Shown here in pieces: positions 19,006 to 27,475 of a stretch of 64,000 nt of DNA. Below the pieces are notes generated by a model. That model had not been told where the DNA came from, searched no databases, and worked only from the letters and a program-made list of their open reading frames with translations. Every line of letters begins with the position of its first letter. Position 1 is the first letter of the stretch. The stretch lies in assembly GCF_000717345.1 (NCBI RefSeq), contig NZ_JNZA01000028.1, positions 1-64,000 of the forward strand. Reading direction: 5' to 3'. The DNA comes from Streptomyces lydicus (GTDB lineage Bacteria > Actinomycetota > Actinomycetes > Streptomycetales > Streptomycetaceae). The position numbers were made by a program, and so were the translations under genes.

Positions 19006-19233
19006 CTAGTTCGCGGGATGCTCACCCAGGTACAGCACGCCGCATTGGCGGCAGAACGGCTTGGCGCCGGCTGCGCCCCAGGCGTCGGCCGACTGGGTGG
19101 CGGCGGCCGGGGCGAGGTCCCGCCCGCACATGGCCGTGGTGGAGCCCACCCGTGTCATGTGCCAGAGCTTGACCGGCGTGTCCTCGTGCGGCAGGACGCC
19201 TTCCTCGTACTCAGCGCGAATCTCGTGCTCCAT
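19006..19233 (-). CDS. Small zinc-ribbon-like protein of unknown function
   Basis: A 75-residue acidic protein. A CGRDL segment and a C-terminal CRQCG suggest one zinc-binding cluster with the nearby His (LWHMTR). I know similar small proteins as conserved hypotheticals in Streptomyces but no function. The ATG at 19233 has AGGAGG eight bases upstream; a GTG three codons earlier would sit too close to that ribosome site. It stands alone, convergent with the VOC gene and downstream of the glutaminase gene on the same strand. It could be a nucleic-acid-binding or chaperone-like protein; this is not determined by sequence. Confidence 0.75.
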   Translation of the reverse strand: MEHEIRAEYEEGVLPHEDTPVKLWHMTRVGSTTAMCGRDLAPAAATQSADAWGAAGAKPFCRQCGVLYLGEHPAN

Positions 19234-19307
19234 GGGGTGCACCTCCTACCCATACGATGCGCCTGCCGGTAGGGGGCCACAACGCCAGGACCGCGGGGCG
19301 GACCGGC

Positions 19308-20234
19308 TCAGAACACCGACCACCCGGTGAGCGTCGTGAAGTGGTCCAGGGCCGCCGCACCCGCGACGGAGTTGCCGCGGGCGTCGAGGCCGGGGCTCCA
19401 GACGCAGAGCGTGCAGCGGCCGGGGATGACGGCGATGATGCCGCCGCCGACACCGCTCTTCGCGGGCAGCCCGACGCGGTACGCGAACTCCCCGGCCGCG
19501 TCGTACGTCCCGCAGGTCAGCATCACCGCGTTGATCCGCTTGGCCTCGCGGGCCTCCAGCAGCCGGCTGCCGTCCGCGCGCAGTCCGTGGCGGGCCAGGA
19601 ACCCGCCGGCGACGGCCAGATCGCGGCAGCTCATCTCGATCGAGCACTGCCAGAAATAGTGCTCGATGACGCTCGGCACCGGGTTCTCCAGATTGCCGAA
19701 CGACGCCATGAAGTGCGCGAGGGCGGCGTTGCGGTCGCCGTGCTCGGCCTCGGAGTCGGCCACCGCCTGGTCGAAGGCGAGGTGCGGGTTGCCGCTCTCC
19801 TCACGCAGGAAGTGCAGCATCGAGGTGCTGGCGTCGCCGGTGAGGGTCTGCAGCCGGTCGGTGACCACCAGCGCACCCGCGTTGATGAAGGGATTGCGCG
19901 GAATGCCGTTCTCCGCCTCCAGTTGGACCAGGGAGTTGAACGGCGTACCGGACGGCTCGCGGCCGACCCGCTTCCAGATGTCACCGTCCCCCTGGCTCCC
20001 GTGGCTCTGCGCCATCACCAGCGCCAGCGAGAACGTCTTGGAGATCGACTGGACGGAGAACGGCACCTCCCAGTCGCCGACCCCGTACACCGCACCGTGG
20101 ATGTCGGCCACCGCCATCCCGAACCGGTCAGCGGAGACCCGCTCCAGCGCCGGTATGTAGTCGGCGACCTGCCCCTGACGCACGAACGGCCGGGCGTGGG
20201 CCGCTACCTCTTCGAGAACGGCCTGGTAGTCCAT
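19308..20234 (-). CDS. glsA: Glutaminase A
   Basis: A 308-residue serine-dependent beta-lactamase-like glutaminase that hydrolyses glutamine to glutamate and ammonia in the cytoplasm. The catalytic Ser63-x-x-Lys66 pair is in VPFSVQSISKTF. The conserved Asn, Tyr and Glu segments PFINAGALV, EHYFWQCSIE and GVGGGIIAV are in order. Length matches the single-domain bacterial enzymes. The ATG at 20234 was chosen; a GTG three codons upstream (20243), one base after the AraC stop, is equally possible. The close junction with the AraC regulator on the same strand suggests co-transcription. Confidence 0.95.
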   Translation of the reverse strand: MDYQAVLEEVAAHARPFVRQGQVADYIPALERVSADRFGMAVADIHGAVYGVGDWEVPFSVQSISKTFSLALVMAQSHGSQGDGDIWKRVGREPSGTPFNSLVQLEAENGIPRNPFINAGALVVTDRLQTLTGDASTSMLHFLREESGNPHLAFDQAVADSEAEHGDRNAALAHFMASFGNLENPVPSVIEHYFWQCSIEMSCRDLAVAGGFLARHGLRADGSRLLEAREAKRINAVMLTCGTYDAAGEFAYRVGLPAKSGVGGGIIAVIPGRCTLCVWSPGLDARGNSVAGAAALDHFTTLTGWSVF

Positions 20235-20244
20235 GACGGACACG

Positions 20245-21036
20245 CTAACCCGACGTGAGCAGCACCCCCATAGGGGCCCCCGCCAGCGACTTCACCTCTC
20301 GCGCGAGGTGCGCCTGGTCCGCGTATCCGGCGCGCGCCGCGACCTCGGCCCAGGGCACTCCGGCGCGCGCCAGGTCGAGCGCGCGCACCAGCCGCAGCAC
20401 CCGGGCGAGGGTCTTGGGTCCGTAGCCGAACGCGTCCAGGCTCAGGCGGTGCAGCTGGCGTGCGCTCAGCGCGACGGACAGCGCCACCTCGGCGACCGGG
20501 CGGCCGCGGGCCAGCGCCGCGGCGACGGCGGCGGTCCGGCCGTCCGGCGGGCCGGCCTCCCGGAGCCGGGCCGCGGCGGTCCGCTCCAGGACCCGGGCGA
20601 CGGCGCCCGGCGTGCCGGCCGCGGCCGCCCGCTCGGCCGCCTCCCGCACCCGGCCGGCGGGCCACAGGTCCGCCAACGGCACGCGCCGGTCGCGCAGTTC
20701 ACGGGCCGGCACGCCGAAGACGGCCGGGCCCCGGCCCGGCGCGAACCGCACCCCGGTGTAGCGGGTGCCGGGCGGTACGCCGTCGGGGTGGTGCGGCCCG
20801 GTGTCCGGCCCCGCCACCAGCAGCCGCCCCTCGCTCCAGATCAGGTCCGTGCAGCCGTCGGGCAGCACCGGCCGCACCGGCGCGGCCGACGTCGTACGGG
20901 TCCACACCACCGCCCCGGCCATCCCCGACGGCCGTTCCCGGTATCCGCCGTACACCTCTGCCCCGGTGGCCGCCCCCGATACCTCACCCACGGCGGATAC
21001 GCCGGGTGGCCCACCCGTCTCGCACACCTCAGCCAC
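20245..21036 (-). CDS. AraC-family transcriptional regulator (DUF6597-type N-terminus)
   Basis: About 263 residues. The N-terminal half has YRERPSGMAGAVVWTRTT and VLPDGCTDLIWSEGRLLVAGPDTGPH, the pattern of the DUF6597 sensor domain. The C-terminal AraC helix-turn-helix pair has VALSARQLHRLSLDAFGYGPKTLARVLRL and EVAARAGYADQAHLAREVKSLAG. Such proteins usually control one nearby enzyme gene. The GTG at 21036 was chosen because it starts just ahead of the sensor domain; the long open frame further upstream is a shadow. Its stop lies 10 bp (or one base, for the alternative GTG) before the glutaminase start, so it may be co-expressed with glutaminase. Confidence 0.88.
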   Translation of the reverse strand: MAEVCETGGPPGVSAVGEVSGAATGAEVYGGYRERPSGMAGAVVWTRTTSAAPVRPVLPDGCTDLIWSEGRLLVAGPDTGPHHPDGVPPGTRYTGVRFAPGRGPAVFGVPARELRDRRVPLADLWPAGRVREAAERAAAAGTPGAVARVLERTAAARLREAGPPDGRTAAVAAALARGRPVAEVALSVALSARQLHRLSLDAFGYGPKTLARVLRLVRALDLARAGVPWAEVAARAGYADQAHLAREVKSLAGAPMGVLLTSG

Positions 21037-21115
21037 ATCCCCCAGCCTGGCACGGGAACCCCACGGCCGTCCGCGCCGTTGATCCCTTACGACACGGAGC
21101 GCACGGAGGTGGCAC

Positions 21116-21349
21116 ATGTCAGGGTTTCTCGACCGCGCCAAGGAGCAGGCACGGCAGGGGCTGGAAGCGGGCAAGCAGAAGGTCGACGAGGTGCAGCAGA
21201 CGCGGCACGGCAGCGAACTGCTGAAGAAGCTCGGCGCCGCGTACTTCGCCGAGCGCCGCGGCAGCGGCACGCCCGAGGCGACCCAGGACGCACTCAACAC
21301 GCTGGAGGCCCATGTCAACGCCCACGGGGACGCCTTCCTGAAGGGCTGA
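21116..21349 (+). CDS. Small conserved helical protein, unknown function
   Basis: A 77-residue charged protein that is almost entirely predicted alpha-helix. It begins MSGFLDRAKEQARQGLEAGKQKVDEVQ, resembling stress-associated helical proteins of actinobacteria, then TRHGSELLKKLGAAYFAERRGSG and a second helix. No catalytic or metal motif is visible. The ATG at 21116 has GGAGG at ideal spacing, so translation is well supported. It is divergent from the AraC gene and upstream of an amidase gene. Function unknown; binding to protein, lipid or DNA through its amphipathic helices is possible. Confidence 0.8.
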   Translation: MSGFLDRAKEQARQGLEAGKQKVDEVQQTRHGSELLKKLGAAYFAERRGSGTPEATQDALNTLEAHVNAHGDAFLKG

Positions 21350-21559
21350 CGGACGGGCTGACGGACACCGGGCGGCCGGGAGTCCCCGGGCCGGGCCCCG
21401 GCGCCGCACGGCCGTCCCGGACGGCCGAAACCACTCGTACAGGCCGCGAACGACCGATCCTTTTTTTGCTGTTCCCCTCCGCACCGACCGGACCGTCGCG
21501 TACAAGCGAGACAGGAGGCGGTGCGCGGCCGGCGTCCGCCGCAGGCATCGGAGTGGGTC

Positions 21560-22150
21560 ATGTCCGTACCGCTGTCCGCCGATCGGTTCCTCGACGCGCT
21601 CACGTCCGAAGGGCTGCGGGTCGTGGAGCTCGACGGCTGGAAGACGCACAACCGCAACAGCAAGGGGCCGTGGGGCCCGGTCCACGGAGTGATGGTGCAC
21701 CACACCGGCACCTCGGGCGCCGAGGACACCGTCCGGCTCTGTCACGACGGCCGGCCGGACCTGCCGGGCCCGCTGTGCCACGGGGTGATCACCAAGGACG
21801 GCCGGGTGCATCTGGTGGGCTACGGCCGCGCCAATCACGCGGGCCTGGGTGACGGCGACGTCCTGCGCGCGGTGATCGCCGAGAAGCGGCTGCCGCCGGA
21901 CAACGAGGCCGACACCGACGGCAACAGCGTCTTCTACGGCTTCGAGTGCGAGAACCTCGGCGACGGCCACGACCCCTGGCCCGAGGCGCAGCTCGACGCC
22001 CTGGTGAGGGCCACGGCGGCGGTCTGCCGCGCGCACGGCTGGGGCGAGCGCTCGGTGATCGGCCACCTGGAGTGGCAGCCCGGCAAGGTCGACCCGCGCG
22101 GCTTCACGATGGACGCCCTGCGCGACCGCATCGCCGACCGACTGAAGTAG
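21560..22150 (+). CDS. N-acetylmuramoyl-L-alanine amidase-like protein (amidase_2/PGRP fold)
   Basis: A 196-residue amidase_2 domain protein. The zinc-ligand motifs are in GVMVHHTGTSG (His) and SVIGHLEWQPGKVDPRGF (His, with the Lys/Asp/Pro region typical of the family). The intervening LCHGVITKDGRVHLVGYGRANHAG matches the peptidoglycan-recognition core. It cleaves the bond between MurNAc and L-alanine. No signal peptide is visible, which is unusual for a wall enzyme; phage-derived or recycling relatives are also leaderless. The ATG at 21560 follows GGAG. Upstream is the small helical protein; downstream a PLP enzyme. Confidence 0.9.
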   Translation: MSVPLSADRFLDALTSEGLRVVELDGWKTHNRNSKGPWGPVHGVMVHHTGTSGAEDTVRLCHDGRPDLPGPLCHGVITKDGRVHLVGYGRANHAGLGDGDVLRAVIAEKRLPPDNEADTDGNSVFYGFECENLGDGHDPWPEAQLDALVRATAAVCRAHGWGERSVIGHLEWQPGKVDPRGFTMDALRDRIADRLK

Positions 22151-22236
22151 CCCCACCCACCGACGCCCCACCGACGCCCGCGCGGCGGACCGGCCACCGG
22201 CCCGCCGCACACCCGCACCCGTACCCGCACGCGACA

Positions 22237-23166
22237 ATGGAGCGCGTGACCGGCCCCGCTCCCCTGCCCGACCCCGCCGCCGCCCTGCGCCCGCGGCTGC
22301 CCTCGCCTCTTCAGGAGGTCATGGAGGAGCCGTTCGCGCGGCGCGGGGTGCGGCTGGTGCTCAAGCGGGACGATCTGATCCACTCCGCGCTGCCCGGCAA
22401 CAAGTGGCGCAAGCTGGAGCCGAATCTGCGGGCCGCGGCCGCCGCGGGCGAGCGGACGCTGCTGACCTTCGGCGGCGCCTGGTCCAACCACCTGCGGGCG
22501 ACCGCCGCGGCCGGCCGGCTGCTCGGCTTCGCCACCATCGGCGTGGTCCGCGGCGACGAGCTGGCCGGTGCCCCGCTCAACGACTCGCTGGCCCGCTGTG
22601 CCGCCGACGGGATGCGGCTGCACTTCCTGGACCGGGCCCGCTACCGCCGCAAGACCGACCCGGACGTGCTCGCCGCCCTGCACGACCGCTTCGGCGCCTT
22701 CCGGCTCATCCCCGAGGGCGGCAGCAACTCCCTTGCCGCCCAAGGGTGTGCGGAGCTGGGCCGGGAGCTGCGCGGGGTGGCGGACACCGCCGCGGTGGCC
22801 TGCGGCACCGGCGGCACCCTGGCGGGACTCGCCGCCGGACTGGGGCCCGACGGGCAGGCGCTCGGCATCCCGGTCCTCAAGGGCGGCCGGCCGCACTTCC
22901 TGCAGGGGACCGTCGAGGAACTGCAGCGCGCCGCGTTCGGTGGCCCGCGCGGCACCTGGCGGCTGGACGACCGCTTCCACTGCGGCGGCTACGCCCGGCG
23001 CACCCCGGAGCTGGACGCCTTCGCGGATGCCTTCGAGCAGCGGCACGGGCTGGCGCTGGAGCGGATCTACGTCGCCAAGCTGCTGTACGGGCTGACCACG
23101 CTGGCCGGGGAGGGCGCCTTCCCGCCCGGCAGCACGGTGGCCGCGGTCATCACCGGCGCCCCCTGA
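22237..23166 (+). CDS. PLP-dependent enzyme, ACC deaminase / D-cysteine desulfhydrase family
   Basis: A 309-residue fold-type II PLP enzyme. The lysine that binds PLP lies in LPGNKWRKLEPNLRAA, the phosphate-binding Ser/Asn region is in FGGAWSNHLRATAAAG, and ACGTGGTLAGLAAG is the glycine-rich phosphate cup. Members include ACC deaminase, D-cysteine desulfhydrase and L-cysteate lyase, which cannot be told apart safely here. The N-terminus is Pro-rich. The start is either the ATG at 22237 or a GTG at 22246. It stands alone between the amidase and the convergent antiporter. Cytoplasmic. Confidence 0.88.
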   Translation: MERVTGPAPLPDPAAALRPRLPSPLQEVMEEPFARRGVRLVLKRDDLIHSALPGNKWRKLEPNLRAAAAAGERTLLTFGGAWSNHLRATAAAGRLLGFATIGVVRGDELAGAPLNDSLARCAADGMRLHFLDRARYRRKTDPDVLAALHDRFGAFRLIPEGGSNSLAAQGCAELGRELRGVADTAAVACGTGGTLAGLAAGLGPDGQALGIPVLKGGRPHFLQGTVEELQRAAFGGPRGTWRLDDRFHCGGYARRTPELDAFADAFEQRHGLALERIYVAKLLYGLTTLAGEGAFPPGSTVAAVITGAP

Positions 23167-23243
23167 GACCGGCCCCGCCGACCGGGGCGCGGGCCCGGCT
23201 CACCCTCCCCCGGGCCCCCGGCCCCGGCCCGGCCCGTTCCCGG

Positions 23244-24845
23244 TCACGACGCCCCCTCCCGGTACGCCGTCGCCTCCTCCAGGTCCAGCCGGCGCAGCAG
23301 GGTGCGCATCATCTCGTCGTCGATCTTCCGGTCGTCCCGCAGCCGGACGAGGACCCGGCGCTCGGCGTCGATCATCTCCCGGGCCAGCCGCCGGTACGTG
23401 GCGTCGGCGGACTCACCGGTCGTCTCGTTGACCGCGCCCAGCCGCTCCCACACGGAGTTGCGCCGCCGCTCCAGGACCGTGCGCAGCCGGTCGGTGAGCG
23501 GGCCGGGCAGCGCGTTGCGTTCGTCGCGGAGCAGTTCGTCCAGCCGTTCCTCGGCGGCCCGCGACGCCTCGCTCTGCGCCTGGGCCTCGGCGAGCGTCTC
23601 GGCCTGGGCGTCCCGGCCGGGCAGCCGCAGGACCCGGATCAGCGCCGGCAGCGTCAGCCCCTGGACGACAAGGGTGGCGATGACGGTGGTGAACGTCAGG
23701 AACAGCACGAGGTTGCGGGCCGGGAAGGGGCCGCCACCGGTCACATGGGTGGGGATCGAGAACGCGACGGCCAGCGAGACCACCCCGCGCATCCCGGCCC
23801 AGCCGACGATGACCGGCGCCGTCCAGTTCGTATCGGGTTCCCGGGCCCGGATCCGGGACGACAGCAGCCGCGGCAGATAGGTCGCGGGGAACACCCACAC
23901 GAAGCGCGACAGGACCACGACGACGAACACCACGGCCGCGTACCAGAGGGCCTGGGCGGTGCCGAACTCCCCCAGGCCGCGCACCACCACCCGCAGCTGG
24001 AGCCCGATCAGCGCGAAGACCGCGGACTCCAGCAGGAAGGAGATCACCTTCCAGACGGCCTCCTCCTGGAGCCGGGTCTCGAAGTCGACCTGCCAGGCGC
24101 GGTGTCCCAGATAGAGGCCGACCACGACGACGGCGAGCACCCCGGAGGCGTGGAACTGCTCGGCCGTCGCGTAGGCGACGAACGGGATGAGCAGCGACAG
24201 GGTGTTCTCCAGGAGCGCCGATTCGCGCAGCCGGACGCGCAGCCAGTGCAGCGGCACCATCAGGACGACGCCGATCCCGATGCCTCCCAGGGAGGCGATG
24301 GCGAACTCCTTGATCCCGTCGGTCCAGGTGGCGCCCACCCCGATGACGGCCGCCAGCGCCACCTTGTAGGCGGTGATCGCGGTGGCGTCGTTGACCAGCG
24401 ATTCGCCCTGGAGGATCGTCGTGATCCGGTGCGGCAGCCCGAGCCGGCGGGCGATGGCGGTGGCCGCCACGGCGTCCGGTGGCGCGACGACGGCGCCCAG
24501 GACGAGCGCGGCGGGCAGCGGCAGGTCCGGGATGACGAGGTAGGCCGCGTAGCCGACCAGCACCGTCGCGAACAGCACGTACCCCACCGACAGCAGCGCC
24601 ACCGGCCGCAGATTGGCCCGCAGGTCCAGATAGGAGCTGTCCAGGGCCGCGGTGTGCAGCAGAGGGGGCAGCACCAGCGGCAGCACGACGTGCGGATCGA
24701 GGGTGTAGTCGGGGATGCCGGGGATGTACGAGGCCAGGAGTCCGGCCGCGACCAGCATCAGCGGCGCGGGGACGGGTGTCCGCCGCGCCAGCCCGGCGAT
24801 CGCCGCACTCCCCGCGACCAGCAAAAACAGCGGCATCACAGCCAT
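23244..24845 (-). CDS. Na+/H+ antiporter (CPA1 family) with C-terminal cytoplasmic domain
   Basis: A 533-residue antiporter. About 12 membrane helices occupy residues 1-400. LGAVVAPPDAVAATAIARRLG corresponds to the conserved helix with Asp, and GESLVNDATAITAYKVAL to the second ion-binding Asp pair. A charged helical tail of about 130 residues follows (EERLDELLRDERNA...). It exchanges Na+ for H+ to control cytoplasmic pH and salt. The ATG at 24845 is followed by an in-frame ATG three codons later. It is divergent, by 58 bp, from a UBP zinc-finger gene; this pairing is common in actinobacteria. Fairly certain to family level. Confidence 0.92.
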   Translation of the reverse strand: MAVMPLFLLVAGSAAIAGLARRTPVPAPLMLVAAGLLASYIPGIPDYTLDPHVVLPLVLPPLLHTAALDSSYLDLRANLRPVALLSVGYVLFATVLVGYAAYLVIPDLPLPAALVLGAVVAPPDAVAATAIARRLGLPHRITTILQGESLVNDATAITAYKVALAAVIGVGATWTDGIKEFAIASLGGIGIGVVLMVPLHWLRVRLRESALLENTLSLLIPFVAYATAEQFHASGVLAVVVVGLYLGHRAWQVDFETRLQEEAVWKVISFLLESAVFALIGLQLRVVVRGLGEFGTAQALWYAAVVFVVVVLSRFVWVFPATYLPRLLSSRIRAREPDTNWTAPVIVGWAGMRGVVSLAVAFSIPTHVTGGGPFPARNLVLFLTFTTVIATLVVQGLTLPALIRVLRLPGRDAQAETLAEAQAQSEASRAAEERLDELLRDERNALPGPLTDRLRTVLERRRNSVWERLGAVNETTGESADATYRRLAREMIDAERRVLVRLRDDRKIDDEMMRTLLRRLDLEEATAYREGAS

Positions 24846-24903
24846 CGGCCCGTCCCGTCCCCGTCATCTTCGCCAACCGTCCCGGCGATCTAACCTGGCC
24901 ATC

Positions 24904-25164
24904 ATGAGCGAGTGCACCCACGTTGCCGAACTGCCGCGCGCCGAACCGGCGCCGCTGAGCGCCACCTGCCAGGAGTGCCTGGCGGTCGGCAGTCATCCCG
25001 TACAGCTGCGGCTGTGCCTGGTCTGCGGCTTCGTCGGCTGCTGCGACTCCTCGCCGTACCGGCATGCCACCGGGCACTACGAGGAGACCGGCCACCCCGT
25101 GATGCGGACGTTCGAGCCGGGCTACGCCTGGCGCTGGTGCTTCGTCCACGAACAGCTGGTGTGA
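24904..25164 (+). CDS. UBP-type zinc-finger protein
   Basis: An 86-residue protein that is a single UBP-type zinc finger. The ordered ligands are CTHV, CQECL, LCLVCGFVGCCDSS, RHATGHYEETGHPV and WCFVHEQLV. In eukaryotes this fold binds the free ubiquitin C-terminus. Bacteria lack ubiquitin, and in actinobacteria the domain is found fused to or next to Na+/H+ antiporters, as here (divergent, 58 bp). Its role is unknown; recognition of some free C-terminus is inference. The ATG at 24904 starts the domain; the longer frame upstream is a shadow of the antiporter gene. Confidence 0.9.
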   Translation: MSECTHVAELPRAEPAPLSATCQECLAVGSHPVQLRLCLVCGFVGCCDSSPYRHATGHYEETGHPVMRTFEPGYAWRWCFVHEQLV

Positions 25165-25214
25165 CTGGTGTGAGGGGCATGAAACATTCACCGCTGTCGG
25201 TTTAGCCTTCAAGG

Positions 25215-25703
25215 ATGATCCGTGAAGCGACGCCCGACGACGTCCCCGTCATCCACGCCATGATCGGCGAGCTGGCCGCCTACGAACGTGCCCCGGAGGC
25301 GGCGCAGGCCACCGAGCCGCAGCTGAAGGAGGCCCTCTTCGGCGCGCAGCCGGCCGCCTTCGCGCTGATCGCCGAGGCGGATGACGCTCCGGTGGGCTTT
25401 GCCCTGTGGTTCCGGAACTTCTCGACGTGGACGGGCACGCAGGGTGTCTACCTGGAGGACCTGTTCGTACGCCCCGAGGCGCGCGGCGGCGGCCACGGCA
25501 AGGCGCTGCTCGCGGCCCTCGCGGAGATCTGCGTGACCCGCGGATACGAGCGTTTCGAGTGGTCAGTCCTGGATTGGAACGAACCGTCCATCGGTTTTTA
25601 CCGGTCGATCGGCGCGCGACCCATGGACGAATGGACCGTCTTCCGGCTCACTGGAGAGGAGCTGCACAACCTTGCGGCCACCTCGCGCGTCAACGCTGCG
25701 TAA
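25215..25703 (+). CDS. GNAT-family N-acetyltransferase (diamine acetyltransferase-like)
   Basis: A 162-residue GNAT enzyme that transfers acetyl from acetyl-CoA to an amine. The acetyl-CoA-binding motif A is VRPEARGGGHGKALLAALAEI, preceded by YLEDLFV and followed by the WNEPSIGFYRSIGARPMDEWTVFRL segment that resembles spermidine/spermine and thialysine acetyltransferases. Cytoplasmic. The ATG at 25215 starts the domain directly. It lies 50 bp after the UBP gene. Substrate uncertain: polyamines, thialysine or an amino acid. Confidence 0.9.
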   Translation: MIREATPDDVPVIHAMIGELAAYERAPEAAQATEPQLKEALFGAQPAAFALIAEADDAPVGFALWFRNFSTWTGTQGVYLEDLFVRPEARGGGHGKALLAALAEICVTRGYERFEWSVLDWNEPSIGFYRSIGARPMDEWTVFRLTGEELHNLAATSRVNAA

Positions 25704-25995
25704 TCAACTTCGATTGGGCAGTGCACACCCCTAGCCACTGTCCGTACCCGTGGATTTACAATCAGTGACAGCGGGGGCGCCCGACGGCCTCGGGGTGGAT
25801 CGCTGCCCGGAGGCGGCCGTGCTCCTTCCGGGCGACACCGGCCCGCGGATCGCGATAGCGTCACAGCCGAACCATGAGCCGCGCCGGATCGTTCTCCTTT
25901 CACACGTCAGGAGAGCGGACCGGAGCGAAACATCCCGAACAACGCGCACATCGCGCATTCCAGCTCAACCAGCTTGTGCCACCTTGGAGGTGAGG

Positions 25996-26409
25996 GTGTC
26001 CCAGATCGCAGGCGAGCCCGGGACTCAGGACTTCGTGGAAGTCCGTCTGCCCGCTGCGGGTGCCTACCTGTCCGTGCTGCGTACGGCCACGGCCGGGCTC
26101 GCAGCCCGCTTGGACTTCACCCTCGACGAGATCGAGGATCTGCGCATCGCGGTCGACGAGGCGTGCGCGATCCTGCTCCAGCAGGCCGTCCCCGGCAGCG
26201 TACTCAGCTGCGTCTTCCGTCTGATCGACGACGCACTGCAGGTGACCGTGTCCGCCCCGACGACCGACGGCCGCGCCCCGGAGCGCGACACCTTCGCCTG
26301 GACGGTGCTCTCCGCACTCGCCGGGAAGGTCGATTCCACCGTCGCCGACGACCGTACGGTCACCATCAGTCTGTACAAGGAGCGCGGCGCCGGTCCCGGA
26401 CCGTCATGA
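25996..26409 (+). CDS. prsH: Anti-sigma factor PrsH/UshX (RsbW-like ATPase)
   Basis: A 137-residue GHKL-type ATP-binding protein of the RsbW/SpoIIAB class. It opens with SQIAGEPGTQDFVEVRLPAA and has the histidine-kinase-like core LDEIEDLRIAVDEACAILL with the conserved Asp/Glu and Asn-like N box. In S. coelicolor the equivalent protein binds and inhibits sigma H during osmotic stress and development. The GTG at 25996 has GGAGG upstream; the frame is open for a further 80 codons to 25750, but that part is not GHKL-like and looks non-coding. It is followed 16 bp later by the sigma gene, which fits an anti-sigma/sigma operon. Confidence 0.9.
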   Translation: MSQIAGEPGTQDFVEVRLPAAGAYLSVLRTATAGLAARLDFTLDEIEDLRIAVDEACAILLQQAVPGSVLSCVFRLIDDALQVTVSAPTTDGRAPERDTFAWTVLSALAGKVDSTVADDRTVTISLYKERGAGPGPS

Positions 26410-26425
26410 CCGAACAGGGGGCCCC

Positions 26426-27412
26426 GTGAAAGATCTCGAGCGCGGCGGGCGGATGGCGTCCAGTGCGACCATCCCCGAGCAGCAGGCCCGGCCGCATCCG
26501 ATGGGCGTAGACGACCACGGCGGCCATTTGGACGCGGCGGAGCAGGCAGAGCGGGCGGACCACATGGACCACAGCGAGCAGCAGGGGCAGCAGGCGCAGC
26601 AGCACGACGCGCCGGCTCCCGAGGAGAAGCTGCCGGAACCACAGCATTCCCAGGGGCCGCAGGACCGCAGCGGCGCCCGGGCGATGTTCTACGAGCTGCG
26701 CAAGCTGCCCGAAGGCTCCCCGGAGCGTGCTGAGCTGCGCAACACCCTCGTCCGCATGCACCTCCCGCTCGTCGAGCATCTGGCCCGGCGCTTCCGCAAC
26801 CGCGGCGAGCCGCTGGACGATCTCACGCAGGTCGCCACCATCGGCCTGATCAAGTCGGTGGACCGCTTCGACCCGGAGCGCGGCGTGGAGTTCTCCACGT
26901 ACGCCACCCCCACCGTCGTCGGCGAGATCAAGCGGCACTTCCGTGACAAGGGCTGGGCGGTCCGCGTCCCGCGCCGTCTCCAGGAGCTGCGGCTGTCGCT
27001 GACCACGGCGACCGCCGAGCTCTCCCAGCGGCACGGCCGGGCCCCCACGGTCCACGAGCTGGCCGAGCATCTGGCGATCTCCGAGGAAGAGGTCCTGGAG
27101 GGCCTGGAATCGGCCAACGCGTACAGCACCCTCTCCCTGGACGTGCCGGACACCGACGACGAGTCCCCCGCCGTCGCCGACACCCTCGGGGCCGAGGACG
27201 AGGCACTGGAGGGCGTGGAGTACCGCGAGTCCCTCAAGCCGCTGCTGGAGGACCTCCCGCCGCGCGAGAAGAAGATCCTGCTGCTGCGCTTCTTCGGCAA
27301 CATGACCCAGTCGCAGATCGCCCAGGAGGTCGGCATCTCCCAGATGCACGTCTCCCGGCTGCTGGCCCGTACCCTCGCCCAGCTGCGCGACAAGCTGCTC
27401 GTCGAGGAGTGA
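26426..27412 (+). CDS. sigH: Stress/developmental sigma factor, SigB/SigH family
   Basis: A 328-residue sigma-70 factor of the SigB/F/G class. A His/Gln/Ala-rich N-terminal extension of about 85 residues is followed by region 2 (VEHLARRFRNRGEPLDDLTQVATIGLIKSVDRFDPERGVEFSTYATPTVVGEIKRHFRD), region 3 and region 4 (LPPREKKILLLRFFGNMTQSQIAQEVGISQMHVSRLLARTL). It directs RNA polymerase to osmotic-stress and septation promoters. The GTG at 26426 has AGGGGG upstream. S. coelicolor SigH is known for several N-terminally different forms, and internal starts are available here. Preceded by its anti-sigma factor and followed by a perfect terminator. Confidence 0.93.
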   Translation: MKDLERGGRMASSATIPEQQARPHPMGVDDHGGHLDAAEQAERADHMDHSEQQGQQAQQHDAPAPEEKLPEPQHSQGPQDRSGARAMFYELRKLPEGSPERAELRNTLVRMHLPLVEHLARRFRNRGEPLDDLTQVATIGLIKSVDRFDPERGVEFSTYATPTVVGEIKRHFRDKGWAVRVPRRLQELRLSLTTATAELSQRHGRAPTVHELAEHLAISEEEVLEGLESANAYSTLSLDVPDTDDESPAVADTLGAEDEALEGVEYRESLKPLLEDLPPREKKILLLRFFGNMTQSQIAQEVGISQMHVSRLLARTLAQLRDKLLVEE

Positions 27413-27419
27413 GGAACGA

Positions 27420-27455
27420 CAGGTGGGCGGGGCTCTTACGGGCCCCGCCCACCTG
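27420..27455 (+). terminator. Terminator of the prsH-sigH operon
   Basis: CAGGTGGGCGGGGC (27420-27433) and GCCCCGCCCACCTG (27442-27455) form a perfect 14-bp stem with an 8-nt loop, 7 bp after the sigH stop. It may also serve the convergent membrane-protein gene. Confidence 0.85.
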
Positions 27456-27475
27456 TATGTGCGTCACAGGACCCG

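Noticed and set aside
25750..25995. Extended N-terminus of the anti-sigma gene prsH
   Set aside because: The frame is open but the translation has no GHKL features and the GTG at 25996 has a strong ribosome site right before the domain.
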